Positions 1 to 6,862 are shown, counted from the stretch's first letter. The stretch: DNA of 7,423 nt from DATJSJ01 sp035504175 (GCA_035504175.1 DATJSJ010000087.1:1-7423), one strand, 5' to 3'. Notes: a model not told the origin generated them from the sequence alone. Program-made: numbers and translations.

Positions 1-1114
1 CCTCGAGGTCGAGCGCGCCTATGACACCGCCCGCCGCGACCCGGAATTCAGCCGCGAGCTTGACCTCTATCTCCGCGACTATGTCGGCCGGCCGAGCCCG
101 CTCTGGCTCGCCGAGCGGCTGACCCGCCAGCTCGGCGGCGCGCGCGTCTACTTCAAGCGCGACGAGCTGAACCACACCGGCAGCCACAAGGCGAACAACT
201 GCATGGGCCAGATCCTGCTGGCCCGGCGCATGGGCAAGACGCGGATCATCGCCGAAACCGGCGCCGGCCAGCACGGGGTCGCCACCGCCACGGTCTGCGC
301 GCTGTTCGGCCTGCCCTGCACCATCTACATGGGCGAGACCGATGTCGAGCGGCAGAAGCCGAACGTGTTCCGCATGAAGCTGCTCGGCGCCGAGGTGCGG
401 TCGGTCGCGGCCGGCGCCGGCACGCTGAAGGATGCGATGAACGAGGCGCTGCGCGACTGGGTCGCCAACGTGCACGACACCTACTACCTGATCGGCACCG
501 TCGCCGGGCCGCACCCCTATCCCGCCATGGTGCGCGACTTCCAGTCGGTGATCGGCGAGGAGGCGCGGGTGCAGTTGCAGGAGCGCGAGGGGCGGCTGCC
601 CGACATATGCGTCGCTGCGATCGGCGGCGGCTCGAACGCGATGGGGCTGTTCCATCCGTTCCTCGACGAGGCGTCCGTGCGGCTGGTCGGGGTTGAGGCG
701 GCCGGGCGGGGGCTCGATTCAGGCGAGCATGCGGCGAGCCTGTCGCGCGGCCGGCCGGGCGTGCTGCACGGCAACCGCACCTACCTGCTGCAGGACGCGG
801 ACGGGCAGATCCAGGAAGCACACAGCATCAGCGCCGGGCTCGATTATCCCGGCATCGGGCCGGAGCATTCATGGCTGCACGAAATCGGCCGCGTCGAATA
901 CGTCGCCGCGACCGACGACGAGGCACTCGCCGCCTTCCAGCTCTGCACGCGGACGGAGGGGATCATCCCGGCGCTCGAGCCGGCGCATGCGCTGGCCCAC
1001 GTGACCAAGCTGGCGCCGACGCTGCCGCGCGACGCGATCATCCTGATGAATCTCTGTGGCCGCGGCGACAAGGACATCTTCGCTGTCGCGGCGCATCTCG
1101 GGGTCAAGCTGTGA
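1..1114 (+). CDS. trpB: tryptophan synthase beta chain, 5'-truncated by window edge
   Basis: TrpB is the PLP enzyme that condenses indole with L-serine to make L-tryptophan, the last step of tryptophan synthesis. It works as an alpha2-beta2 complex with TrpA in the cytoplasm. The open frame runs from base 2 with no start, so the gene begins outside the window; the ATG at 203 is internal. 370 residues are visible. The HTGSHK motif carries the PLP lysine at visible residue 63 (188-190). AETGAGQHG holds the catalytic Glu at residue 85, GGGSNAMG (208-215) is the phosphate-binding loop, and CGRGDKD lies near residue 352. These positions sit about 24 below E. coli numbering (K87, E109, GGGSN at 232), so roughly 25-40 N-terminal residues are missing. 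Cys replaces the enteric Ser in SGRGDKD; as I recall this is common in alphaproteobacteria. The stop overlaps the trpA start by four bases (GTGA). No frameshift or lost catalytic residue is seen. Confidence 0.98.
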   Translation, partial: LEVERAYDTARRDPEFSRELDLYLRDYVGRPSPLWLAERLTRQLGGARVYFKRDELNHTGSHKANNCMGQILLARRMGKTRIIAETGAGQHGVATATVCALFGLPCTIYMGETDVERQKPNVFRMKLLGAEVRSVAAGAGTLKDAMNEALRDWVANVHDTYYLIGTVAGPHPYPAMVRDFQSVIGEEARVQLQEREGRLPDICVAAIGGGSNAMGLFHPFLDEASVRLVGVEAAGRGLDSGEHAASLSRGRPGVLHGNRTYLLQDADGQIQEAHSISAGLDYPGIGPEHSWLHEIGRVEYVAATDDEALAAFQLCTRTEGIIPALEPAHALAHVTKLAPTLPRDAIILMNLCGRGDKDIFAVAAHLGVKL

Positions 1115-1953
1115 GCCGCATCGCCGCCCGCTTCGCCGCGCTGAAACACGAAGGCCGTGGGGCACTGATCCCGTTCCTCGAGGCGTACGACCCCGATCCC
1201 GAGACCAGCCTCGCCATCCTGCGCGGCATGCCTGAGGCGGGCGCCGACCTGATCGAGATCGGCATGCCCTTCACCGATCCGATGGCGGACGGGCCGATCA
1301 TCCAGGCGGCCGGCAAGCGCGGGCTGCGCGCCGGCGCCACGCTGGCGCGCACGCTCGCCATGGTGCGCAGCTTCCGCGAGGACGATGCGAAGACACCGAT
1401 CATCCTGATGGGCTACCTGAACCCGATCCTCTCCTACGGCCCGGCGCGGTTCTGCGCCGATGCGGAAGCGGCGGGCGTGGACGGGCTGATCATCGTCGAC
1501 CTGCCGCCGGAGGAAGCCGATCTGATCGCCGCCGACGCCGCCGCGCACCATCTCGACATCATCCGGCTGATCGCGCCGACCACCGATGATGCGCGCCTGC
1601 CGCACGTGCTCGCCGGCAGCTCCGGCTTCGTCTACTACGTCAGCATCACCGGCATCACCGGCACGCGCAGCGCCACCGGCGCCGACCTCGCCGCCAACAT
1701 CCCGCGCATCCGCCGCTTCACCGACCTGCCAATCGCGATCGGCTTCGGCGTTCGCTCGCCCGCTCAGGCGGCGGAGGCGGTGCAGATCGCCGACGCCGCG
1801 GTGGTGGCCTCCGCCCTGATCGATAATCTGGCGAAGCGCCTCGACGCATCCGGCCGCGCACCGCCCGACGCGGCGAAGCTCGTACTGGACCAGGTGCGCG
1901 ATCTCGCCGGCGGCGTGCGCGGCGCGCGGGCTGCGCAGGCGAGCCCGGCATGA
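1111..1953 (+). CDS. trpA: tryptophan synthase alpha chain
   Basis: TrpA cleaves indole-3-glycerol phosphate to indole and glyceraldehyde 3-phosphate, and passes indole through a tunnel to TrpB. The GTG start at 1111 overlaps the trpB stop as GTGA and gives a 280-residue TIM barrel, close to the usual 265-280. A weak GGGG lies 7 bases upstream. Both catalytic acids fall at the E. coli positions: Glu49 in DLIEIGMPF and Asp60 in DPMADGP. Tyr175 (GFVYYVS), the GITGT loop (181-185) and the phosphate-site Gly213 (GFGV) are also present. Two mild departures stand out. The beta1 end reads FLEAYDPD where most family members have a Gly before DP, and the phosphate loop reads VVASAL where a Gly usually precedes the Ser. 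An in-frame opening continues upstream to 871, but that part is a shadow of trpB. The stop overlaps the accD start (ATGA). Confidence 0.98.
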   Translation: MSRIAARFAALKHEGRGALIPFLEAYDPDPETSLAILRGMPEAGADLIEIGMPFTDPMADGPIIQAAGKRGLRAGATLARTLAMVRSFREDDAKTPIILMGYLNPILSYGPARFCADAEAAGVDGLIIVDLPPEEADLIAADAAAHHLDIIRLIAPTTDDARLPHVLAGSSGFVYYVSITGITGTRSATGADLAANIPRIRRFTDLPIAIGFGVRSPAQAAEAVQIADAAVVASALIDNLAKRLDASGRAPPDAAKLVLDQVRDLAGGVRGARAAQASPA

Positions 1954-3044
1954 GCTGGCTCACCGAATATGTGCGGCCGAAGATCCGCACCCTGCTCGGG
2001 CGCCGCGAGGTGCCGGAGAATCTCTGGCACCAGTGCCCCGCCTGCCAGCAGATGATCTTCCACCGCGATCTCGAGAAGAACCTGAAAGTCTGCCCGCATT
2101 GCGGCCACCACATGCGGGCGACGGCGCTCGAACGCCTGAACTGGACCTTCGATCCCGCCGAGGGCGACGCGCCCCGCGAGGGCGACGCGCCCCGCGAGCG
2201 CAATGTGCCCCGCGAGCGCAACGTGCCCCGCGAGGGCAACGTGCCCCGCGAGGGCAACGTGCCCCGCGAGGGCGGCGCGCCCGGCGGGGGCAGCGTGCCC
2301 CGCGAGGGCAGCGTGCCCCGCGAGGGCAACGTGCCCCGCGAGGGCAGCTTGCCCCGCGAGGGCAACGTGCCCGGCGGGGGCGGCGCGCCCGGCTGGACCC
2401 GGATCGAGCTGCCGAAAGCGCCGGTCGATCCGCTGCGCTTTCGCGACAGCAAGCGCTACGTCGACCGGCTGCGCGAGGCGCGCGAGGCGACCGCGCTCGA
2501 GGATGCGATTGTCGCCGGACACGGCACGATCGGCGGCCAGCGGGCGGTGGTCGCGGCGATGGAGTTCCGCTTCATCGGCGGCTCGATGGGAGCGGCCGTC
2601 GGCGAGGGCATCGTCGCGGCGGCGCGGCTCGCGGTGCTGCAGGAGGCGCCGCTCATCCTGTACACCGCCTCCGGCGGCGCACGCATGATGGAGGGCGCGG
2701 TCAGCCTGATGCAGATGCCCCGCACGGTGATCGCGACCCAGCTGGTCAAGGAGGCGGGCCTGCCTTTCATCGTGGTGCTGACCGATCCCACGACTGGTGG
2801 CGTCACCGCGAGCTTCGCCATGCTGGGCGACATCCAGATCGCCGAGCCGGGGGCGATGATCGGCTTCGCCGGCGCGCGCGTGATCGAGGACACGACGCGG
2901 GAGAAGCTGCCGGAAGGGTTTCAGCGCGCCGAGTACCTGCATGAACACGGCGTTCTCGACATGGTGGTCCGGCGCACCGATCTGCGCGACACGCTGGCGC
3001 ATCTGATCGCACTGTTGCGCGTGAAGGAACTGGAGGCGGCGTGA
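1950..3044 (+). CDS. accD: acetyl-CoA carboxylase carboxyltransferase subunit beta, with a repeat insertion
   Basis: AccD forms the carboxyltransferase with AccA and moves the carboxyl group from biotin carboxyl carrier protein to acetyl-CoA, giving malonyl-CoA for fatty acid synthesis. The ATG at 1950 overlaps the trpA stop (ATGA), with an imperfect AGGCGAG site 6 bases upstream. The protein has 364 residues. The zinc ribbon uses Cys29, Cys32, Cys48 and Cys51. The carboxyltransferase domain runs from about residue 149 to the end, with RFRDSKRYVDRL, the GGSMGAAVGEG loop (210-220), SGGARM (241-246) and GFQRAEYL. Residues 73-148 are a hexapeptide array (NVPREG-like) coded by an 18-bp tandem repeat. 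It sits between FDPAEG and GWTRIELP, which are close together in ordinary alphaproteobacterial AccD. Without it the protein would be about 288 residues, a normal length. Everything outside the array looks intact, so the gene is probably functional. The last four bases (GTGA) overlap the folC start. Confidence 0.97.
   Translation: MSWLTEYVRPKIRTLLGRREVPENLWHQCPACQQMIFHRDLEKNLKVCPHCGHHMRATALERLNWTFDPAEGDAPREGDAPRERNVPRERNVPREGNVPREGNVPREGGAPGGGSVPREGSVPREGNVPREGSLPREGNVPGGGGAPGWTRIELPKAPVDPLRFRDSKRYVDRLREAREATALEDAIVAGHGTIGGQRAVVAAMEFRFIGGSMGAAVGEGIVAAARLAVLQEAPLILYTASGGARMMEGAVSLMQMPRTVIATQLVKEAGLPFIVVLTDPTTGGVTASFAMLGDIQIAEPGAMIGFAGARVIEDTTREKLPEGFQRAEYLHEHGVLDMVVRRTDLRDTLAHLIALLRVKELEAA
2166..2393 (+). 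repeat. 18-bp in-frame tandem repeat (minisatellite) inside accD
   Basis: Twelve full 18-bp units plus a 12-base partial unit lie head to tail with no gaps. The consensus is AACGTGCCCCGCGAGGGC, read as NVPREG. The translated units in order are DAPREG, DAPRER, NVPRER, NVPREG three times, GAPGGG, SVPREG twice, NVPREG, SLPREG, NVPGGG and GAPG. Units 4, 5, 6 and 10 are identical in DNA, as are units 8 and 9, which suggests recent slippage or unequal exchange. Units 7, 12 and 13 share a GGCGGGGGC or CCCGGC variant. The length is a multiple of three, so unit gain or loss keeps accD in frame. Most unit junctions contain the inverted arms GGGCA and TGCCC around a 3-base loop. The peptide should be disordered, with a Pro and usually a Gly in each six residues. 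Confidence 0.97.
3032..3036 (+). promoter_or_regulatory. ribosome binding site for folC
   Basis: GGAGG lies 4 bases before the GTG at 3041, inside the last codons of accD. A second purine run, AAGGA (3024-3028), lies 12 bases before. Together with the GTGA overlap this supports GTG 3041 as the folC start, in spite of the low-complexity N-terminal 20 residues that follow. Confidence 0.65.
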
Positions 3045-4372
3045 CCGGCATCGCCGCGGCAGGTGCGGTGGCGGCAGACGCGGCGTCCGGTGCCGGCGGC
3101 GATCGCACCGAGGCGATCCTGGAACGACTGAACCGGCTGCACCCGAAGCTGATCGATCTCAGCCTCGGCCGCGTCGAGGCGCTGCTGGCACGGCTCGGTC
3201 ATCCGGAGCGGCGCCTGCCGCCGGTGATCCATGTCGCCGGCACCAATGGTAAGGGCAGCACCTGCGCCTTCCTGCGCGCGATCGGCGAGGAAGCAGGGCT
3301 TGCCGTGCATGTCTACACCTCGCCGCATCTGGTGCGCTTCAACGAGCGCATCCGCGTCGCGGGCAGGATCGTCTCCGATGCGGTGCTGGCCGAGACGCTG
3401 GAGGAGGTCGAGCGGGTCAATGCCGGCGCGCCGATCACCGTGTTCGAGATCACCACGGCAGCGGCGCTGCATCTCTTCGCGCAGGTGCCGGCCGGCCTCG
3501 CCGTGATCGAGGTCGGGCTCGGCGGCCGGTTCGACGCGACCAACGTGTTCGAGCGTCCGGCGTCCTGCGCGATCACTTCGATCTCGATCGACCACCGCGA
3601 CTTTCTCGGCGAGCGCATCGCGCAGATCGCGTTCGAGAAGGCCGGGATCATCAAGTCCGGCGTGCCGGTCGCAACCGGCTCGCAAAGCCCCGAGGCGCTG
3701 ACCGTGCTCGCCGAGCAGGCGCGACTGCGCGGCGCGCCGCTCGCCGTACGCGGGGTGGAATGGGACGTCGCGGCGACGCCGTCCGGCCTGCGCTATCGCG
3801 ATGCGGCGGGGATGCTCGATCTGCCCGCACCGTCTCTGCCTGGTCCTTATCAACGCGACAATGCGGGCATCGCGATTGCCGCTGCGCGCGCCGCAGGCCT
3901 CGGGCTGTCGAAGCAGGCTTTCGCCGGGATCGGGCGGGCAGCCTGGCCGGCGCGGATGCAGCGTCTCTCCGGCCGGTTGGCCGCGCTGCTGCCGGCGGCG
4001 TGGGAGCTGTGGCTGGATGGCGGCCACAATGCGGGCGCCGGATTGGCGCTCGGTCAGCATCTCGCCAGCTGGTCCGACAAGCCGCTGCACCTGGTCGTGG
4101 GAATGAAGCAGTCGAAGGACGCCGCCGAGTTCCTGCGGCCCCTGCTGCCACATGCCGCGTCGGTCTGGGTGGTGGCCGAACCGGGGCAGCACATGGCGCA
4201 GTCGGTCGAGGCGTTGATTGCCGCGTCGGGAGGCCGGGGGCGACCCGGGCCGACGGTACTGGGTGCGCTGCGCGCGATCCCGCGCGAGGGTCCGCCGGGG
4301 CGGGTGCTGGTGTGCGGGAGTCTGTATCTCGCGGGCGAGGTGCTGAAGGCGGATGGACCCGGAGCGGAGTAG
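3041..4372 (+). CDS. folC: bifunctional folylpolyglutamate synthase / dihydrofolate synthase
   Basis: FolC uses ATP to join L-glutamate to dihydropteroate, making dihydrofolate, and adds further glutamates to reduced folates; it is a cytoplasmic Mur-ligase-fold enzyme. The protein has 443 residues, normal for the family. Visible motifs are the P-loop GTNGKGST (67-74), YTSPHLVRFNERI (92-104), IEVGLGGRFDATN (156-168) and SIDHRDFLG (182-190). FEKAGIIKSGVP (198-209) includes Lys200, which matches the carbamylated lysine of the family, and RMQRLSGRL (305-313) and LDGGHNAGAG (325-334) lie in the C-terminal domain. Residues 1-20 are Ala/Gly-rich and precede the conserved region; an internal GTG at codon 10 is a possible alternative start. 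The gene is last in the trpB-trpA-accD-folC operon and overlaps accD by four bases. It ends with TAG 36 bases before a convergent gene. Whether both activities are present cannot be decided from the sequence alone. Confidence 0.96.
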   Translation: MTGIAAAGAVAADAASGAGGDRTEAILERLNRLHPKLIDLSLGRVEALLARLGHPERRLPPVIHVAGTNGKGSTCAFLRAIGEEAGLAVHVYTSPHLVRFNERIRVAGRIVSDAVLAETLEEVERVNAGAPITVFEITTAAALHLFAQVPAGLAVIEVGLGGRFDATNVFERPASCAITSISIDHRDFLGERIAQIAFEKAGIIKSGVPVATGSQSPEALTVLAEQARLRGAPLAVRGVEWDVAATPSGLRYRDAAGMLDLPAPSLPGPYQRDNAGIAIAAARAAGLGLSKQAFAGIGRAAWPARMQRLSGRLAALLPAAWELWLDGGHNAGAGLALGQHLASWSDKPLHLVVGMKQSKDAAEFLRPLLPHAASVWVVAEPGQHMAQSVEALIAASGGRGRPGPTVLGALRAIPREGPPGRVLVCGSLYLAGEVLKADGPGAE

Positions 4373-4388
4373 AAAGACCGCCCGGCCT

Positions 4389-4405
4389 GCGAACGGTCGG
4401 TTCGC
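4389..4405. terminator. hairpin between convergent operons, possible bidirectional terminator
   Basis: GCGAAC and GTTCGC form a perfect 6-bp stem around a GGTCG loop in the 36-base gap between the folC stop and the stop of the minus-strand MOSC gene. No T-run follows on either strand, so it is not a classical intrinsic terminator. Its place between two convergent stops is the main reason to call it. An alternative 5-bp pairing (GACCG 4376-4380 with CGGTC 4394-4398) overlaps it. Confidence 0.35.
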
Positions 4406-4408
4406 CCG

Positions 4409-6175
4409 TCAGAGATCAACCACGATATCGCCCTGGGGCCGAGAGCAGCATATCAGGATATTGCCGTCGGCCGGCGGCTCGACCGGATCCGGCCGGTAGC
4501 CGACGGCGCCGGCGATGAGCGCAGTCTCGCAATGATGGCAGACGCCCGTACGGCAGGCCCATCGCACCGGGACATCGCACGCTTCGGCCAGTTCGAGGAT
4601 GCTTTGGAAGGTCGCGTCCCAGCGGACGCTGAGCCCGCTGCGCGCGAAGGAGACCTGCGGCCCCGTGCCCGCCGCGCCTTCCGGCAGATGCGGGGCCTTC
4701 GGCGAAGCTGCGGCGATGCCTGGCGTGGACGCCGGAGCCGCACCGAACAGCTCGCTGCGGATACGGCCGGAGGCAACTCCCCAGGCCGCGATGCCGGTCG
4801 CGAGCTCGGTTATGAACGCCGGCGGTCCGCACAGATAGAAATCGGCATCGCGCGGCACGCCCAATTTGTCCAGGAGAGCCGCGCTGATCCGGCCGGCAGC
4901 GTCGAAATCGACACCCGGCCGATCCTGCGCGCGGGGCGCGCTGAAGCGGATGTACCGATGACCGTGCGCCAGAGTCTCGAGACGGGCCCGCACCTCGTCG
5001 GCAAACGGATGCTCGCCGCCGTCATGGGCGCCGTGGATCCACCAGACCTCTCTTGCCGTTGTCCCGGTCGCAAGCGCGTGCAGCATGGCGAGAACGGGAG
5101 TCGCGCCGATGCCCGCGCTCAGCAGGACGACCGGGCCGTCGCCGGGCTCCAGCACGAAGCTGCCGCGGGGCGCGGACACGTCGAGAGTGTCGCCGATCCG
5201 GATGCCGTCGCGGATATAGGCGCCGGCCACGCCACCGGGATTGCACTTGACGCTGATGCGATACGTTGCATCGCCCGGCGCTCCGGACAGCGAGTAGCTG
5301 CGCAGCAGCGGCGGCGCGTCGGGAGTCGGGCGCAGCCGCAGGGCGATGAACTGCCCGGGAAGGCCGGGCGTCAGCCCGCCTCGATCCGCGGGTTCCAGCA
5401 CCAGCGAGGTCACGCTGCCGCTCTCGCGCCTCTTGTCCTGCACGCGCAACGGACGGAATCCGGCCCATGCCGGCGGCGGAGCTGCCGCCGGGACCAGTCC
5501 CGGATTGCCGCTGGTCGCACCGCCGCGCTGCGCGCGCTCGAGCAGGGCCTGGAACGAGGAGCGCCAGCCGGCGCTGAGGGCCGGTATGCGCAACGCCTGT
5601 TCCAGCCGGTCTGCCGGATGACCGGGCTTGTACAGCAGCGCATTCACTGCGGCGATGCTCATCGCCTCGGGCCCGCGCGTCACCTGGACGATCTCGTCGC
5701 CCGCCTCGACTTCGCCCTCTTGCAGCACGCGGAAATAAAAGCCGGGCCGGTCATGGGCAACGAGGAGTGCCGCCATGCGCGGCTCGTTCATCCTGATGCC
5801 GACCCGGTAGCAGGTGACGCGCGGCTGCGTCACTTCGAACAACGCGGCACCGATCCGATATCGGTCGCCGATGCAGACCTCCGCATCGGACAGACCCGCG
5901 ATGGTGAAATTGTCGCCGAACTGGCCGTATTCGAAATCGCTCCGGCCGAGCTGGTCCTGCCAATAGTGATAGGAGTCGATCTGATAGACGAACACGGCCC
6001 GATGCTCGCCGCCGTGCCCCGCAAGATCTCCCTGCCCGTCACCATCGATGTTGAGCCGCCGGACCATGCGCCGGCCCTGGACCGGCGCCTTCCAGACCGC
6101 CGTGCGAACGGTCCTGCCCTGCCATGCAACGTCGCGCGGCAGGCCGACATTGACGGAGAGCAGACGGGCCGTCAC
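4409..6175 (-). CDS. MOSC domain / FAD-NAD(P)H reductase / 2Fe-2S ferredoxin fusion protein
   Basis: This is a three-part redox enzyme of 588 residues. Residues 1 to about 215 are a YiiM-like MOSC domain with KAPVQGRRM (29-37), GDLAGHGGEHRAVFVY (49-64) and FGDNF (86-90). QPRVTCYRVG (117-126) carries Cys122, which matches the cysteine expected to bind the molybdenum cofactor, and a helical 3-alpha tail follows. An Ala/Pro linker (about 216-239) leads to a ferredoxin-reductase module: FAD motif RSYSLSG (292-298), nucleotide-binding LLSAGIGATP (351-360) and YLCGPPAF (447-454). A second linker (about 474-505) leads to a plant-type 2Fe-2S ferredoxin with Cys541, Cys546, Cys549 and Cys576 or Cys577. 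The GTG start overlaps the upstream hydrolase stop (GTGA), so the two are co-expressed. By analogy with MOSC proteins YiiM, YcbX and mARC it may reduce N-hydroxylated compounds; this is inference. Vanillate or phthalate-type reductases resemble its last two modules but lack the MOSC part. There is no signal peptide or membrane segment. Confidence 0.93.
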   Translation of the reverse strand: MTARLLSVNVGLPRDVAWQGRTVRTAVWKAPVQGRRMVRRLNIDGDGQGDLAGHGGEHRAVFVYQIDSYHYWQDQLGRSDFEYGQFGDNFTIAGLSDAEVCIGDRYRIGAALFEVTQPRVTCYRVGIRMNEPRMAALLVAHDRPGFYFRVLQEGEVEAGDEIVQVTRGPEAMSIAAVNALLYKPGHPADRLEQALRIPALSAGWRSSFQALLERAQRGGATSGNPGLVPAAAPPPAWAGFRPLRVQDKRRESGSVTSLVLEPADRGGLTPGLPGQFIALRLRPTPDAPPLLRSYSLSGAPGDATYRISVKCNPGGVAGAYIRDGIRIGDTLDVSAPRGSFVLEPGDGPVVLLSAGIGATPVLAMLHALATGTTAREVWWIHGAHDGGEHPFADEVRARLETLAHGHRYIRFSAPRAQDRPGVDFDAAGRISAALLDKLGVPRDADFYLCGPPAFITELATGIAAWGVASGRIRSELFGAAPASTPGIAAASPKAPHLPEGAAGTGPQVSFARSGLSVRWDATFQSILELAEACDVPVRWACRTGVCHHCETALIAGAVGYRPDPVEPPADGNILICCSRPQGDIVVDL

Positions 6176-6831
6176 GACGCCACGCTTTGCATGCGCGCCA
6201 GCACCTCATCGGTCGACAGCACGGCATGCGCCAGGAACTGGAAGTTGATCATCGCCGCCTGATAGCCGTCGCCCCAGACCGGATGCCGCGGTCCGGCGGT
6301 CGCATCCTTGATGACCGCGACCTCGAAGCCTTGCTCGAGAAGGTCGCGCAAATGCGATTCGACGCAGATATTGGCCAACATGCCGCCGAGCAGGACCTTG
6401 CGCATACCCCGCTTGCGCAATTGCAAGGTGAGGTCGTTGGTCTGCGGGCCCCAGACTTTGTGCGGGCTGACGACGATGGTCTTGCCGTCCTCGATATAGG
6501 GCTTGAAGCGCTCGAGCCAGTCCGCGCCCGAGTTCGCGAACCCGGTCAGGCTCAGCGCGCCGGTGCGGGCAAACGAGTGCGTCCGGAATTCGTCCGTCTC
6601 GAGCGGGCCGTTGAACGTCCAGCCGCTGTCGGTCGGATAGAAGTAATGCGGCGAGATCAGCACCGCGTAGCCGTTCGCCTTCGCGGCTCTGAAGATGCGC
6701 TCCATGTTTTCCACGGTGCGGTTCTCGGTGACGCTGGCCCCGACCGCTCCCCAGTTGGCGCCGTGCTCGCTCAGTACGTCGTTCTGCGGATCGATGAAGA
6801 CCACCGCCGTGTCGCCGTTCCGGATCTCCAT
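6172..6831 (-). CDS. isochorismatase-family cysteine hydrolase
   Basis: This is a 219-residue alpha/beta hydrolase of the isochorismatase/nicotinamidase superfamily, whose members hydrolyse amides such as nicotinamide or N-carbamoyl compounds, or enol ethers such as isochorismate. The triad is visible: Asp14 in FIDPQNDVL, Lys125 in SPHKVWGP and Cys156 in GGMLANICVES. A cis-peptide-type GG precedes the nucleophile region, as is usual. Other distinctive stretches are ISPHYFYPTDSGW (59-71) and IKDATAGPRHPVWGDGY (174-190). I recognise the subgroup as widespread in proteobacteria but know no firm substrate, so none is assigned. The ATG at 6831 is chosen because GAGGAG lies 9 bases upstream and the family N-terminus (MEIRNGDTAVVFID) starts there; an upstream in-frame TTG at 6876 is unlikely. 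It is first in a two-gene operon with the MOSC-reductase fusion, overlapping it by GTGA, which suggests a shared substrate or pathway. Confidence 0.93.
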   Translation of the reverse strand: MEIRNGDTAVVFIDPQNDVLSEHGANWGAVGASVTENRTVENMERIFRAAKANGYAVLISPHYFYPTDSGWTFNGPLETDEFRTHSFARTGALSLTGFANSGADWLERFKPYIEDGKTIVVSPHKVWGPQTNDLTLQLRKRGMRKVLLGGMLANICVESHLRDLLEQGFEVAVIKDATAGPRHPVWGDGYQAAMINFQFLAHAVLSTDEVLARMQSVAS

Positions 6832-6840
6832 GGCTGGTCG

Positions 6841-6846
6841 CTCCTC
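6841..6846 (-). promoter_or_regulatory. ribosome binding site of the cysteine hydrolase
   Basis: GAGGAG on the minus strand lies 9 bases before the ATG at 6831. It decides the start against the in-frame TTG at 6876. Confidence 0.75.
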
Positions 6847-6862
6847 ACTGAAGTGGAACCGC

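Noticed and set aside
2166..2393. A CRISPR array
   Set aside because: Units are contiguous 18-mers with no spacers and are read in frame as part of AccD.
1764..3002. A 412-codon minus-strand frame with repeated GHVALA-type hexapeptides
   Set aside because: It is antisense to accD. The periodic peptide is just the reverse reading of the 18-bp array, which stays open because its length is a multiple of three. The flanking translation has no family character.
2921..4192. A 423-codon minus-strand frame
   Set aside because: It is antisense to folC, which shows all Mur-ligase motifs. The minus translation is Arg/Gln-rich and unmatched to anything I know.
4532..6262. A 576-codon open frame on the plus strand
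   Set aside because: It lies antisense to the MOSC fusion, whose motifs (Cys122, RSYS, ferredoxin cysteines) are clear. The plus-strand translation is low-complexity and rich in Arg/Ala/Asp with no motif; long antisense frames are common in DNA this GC-rich.
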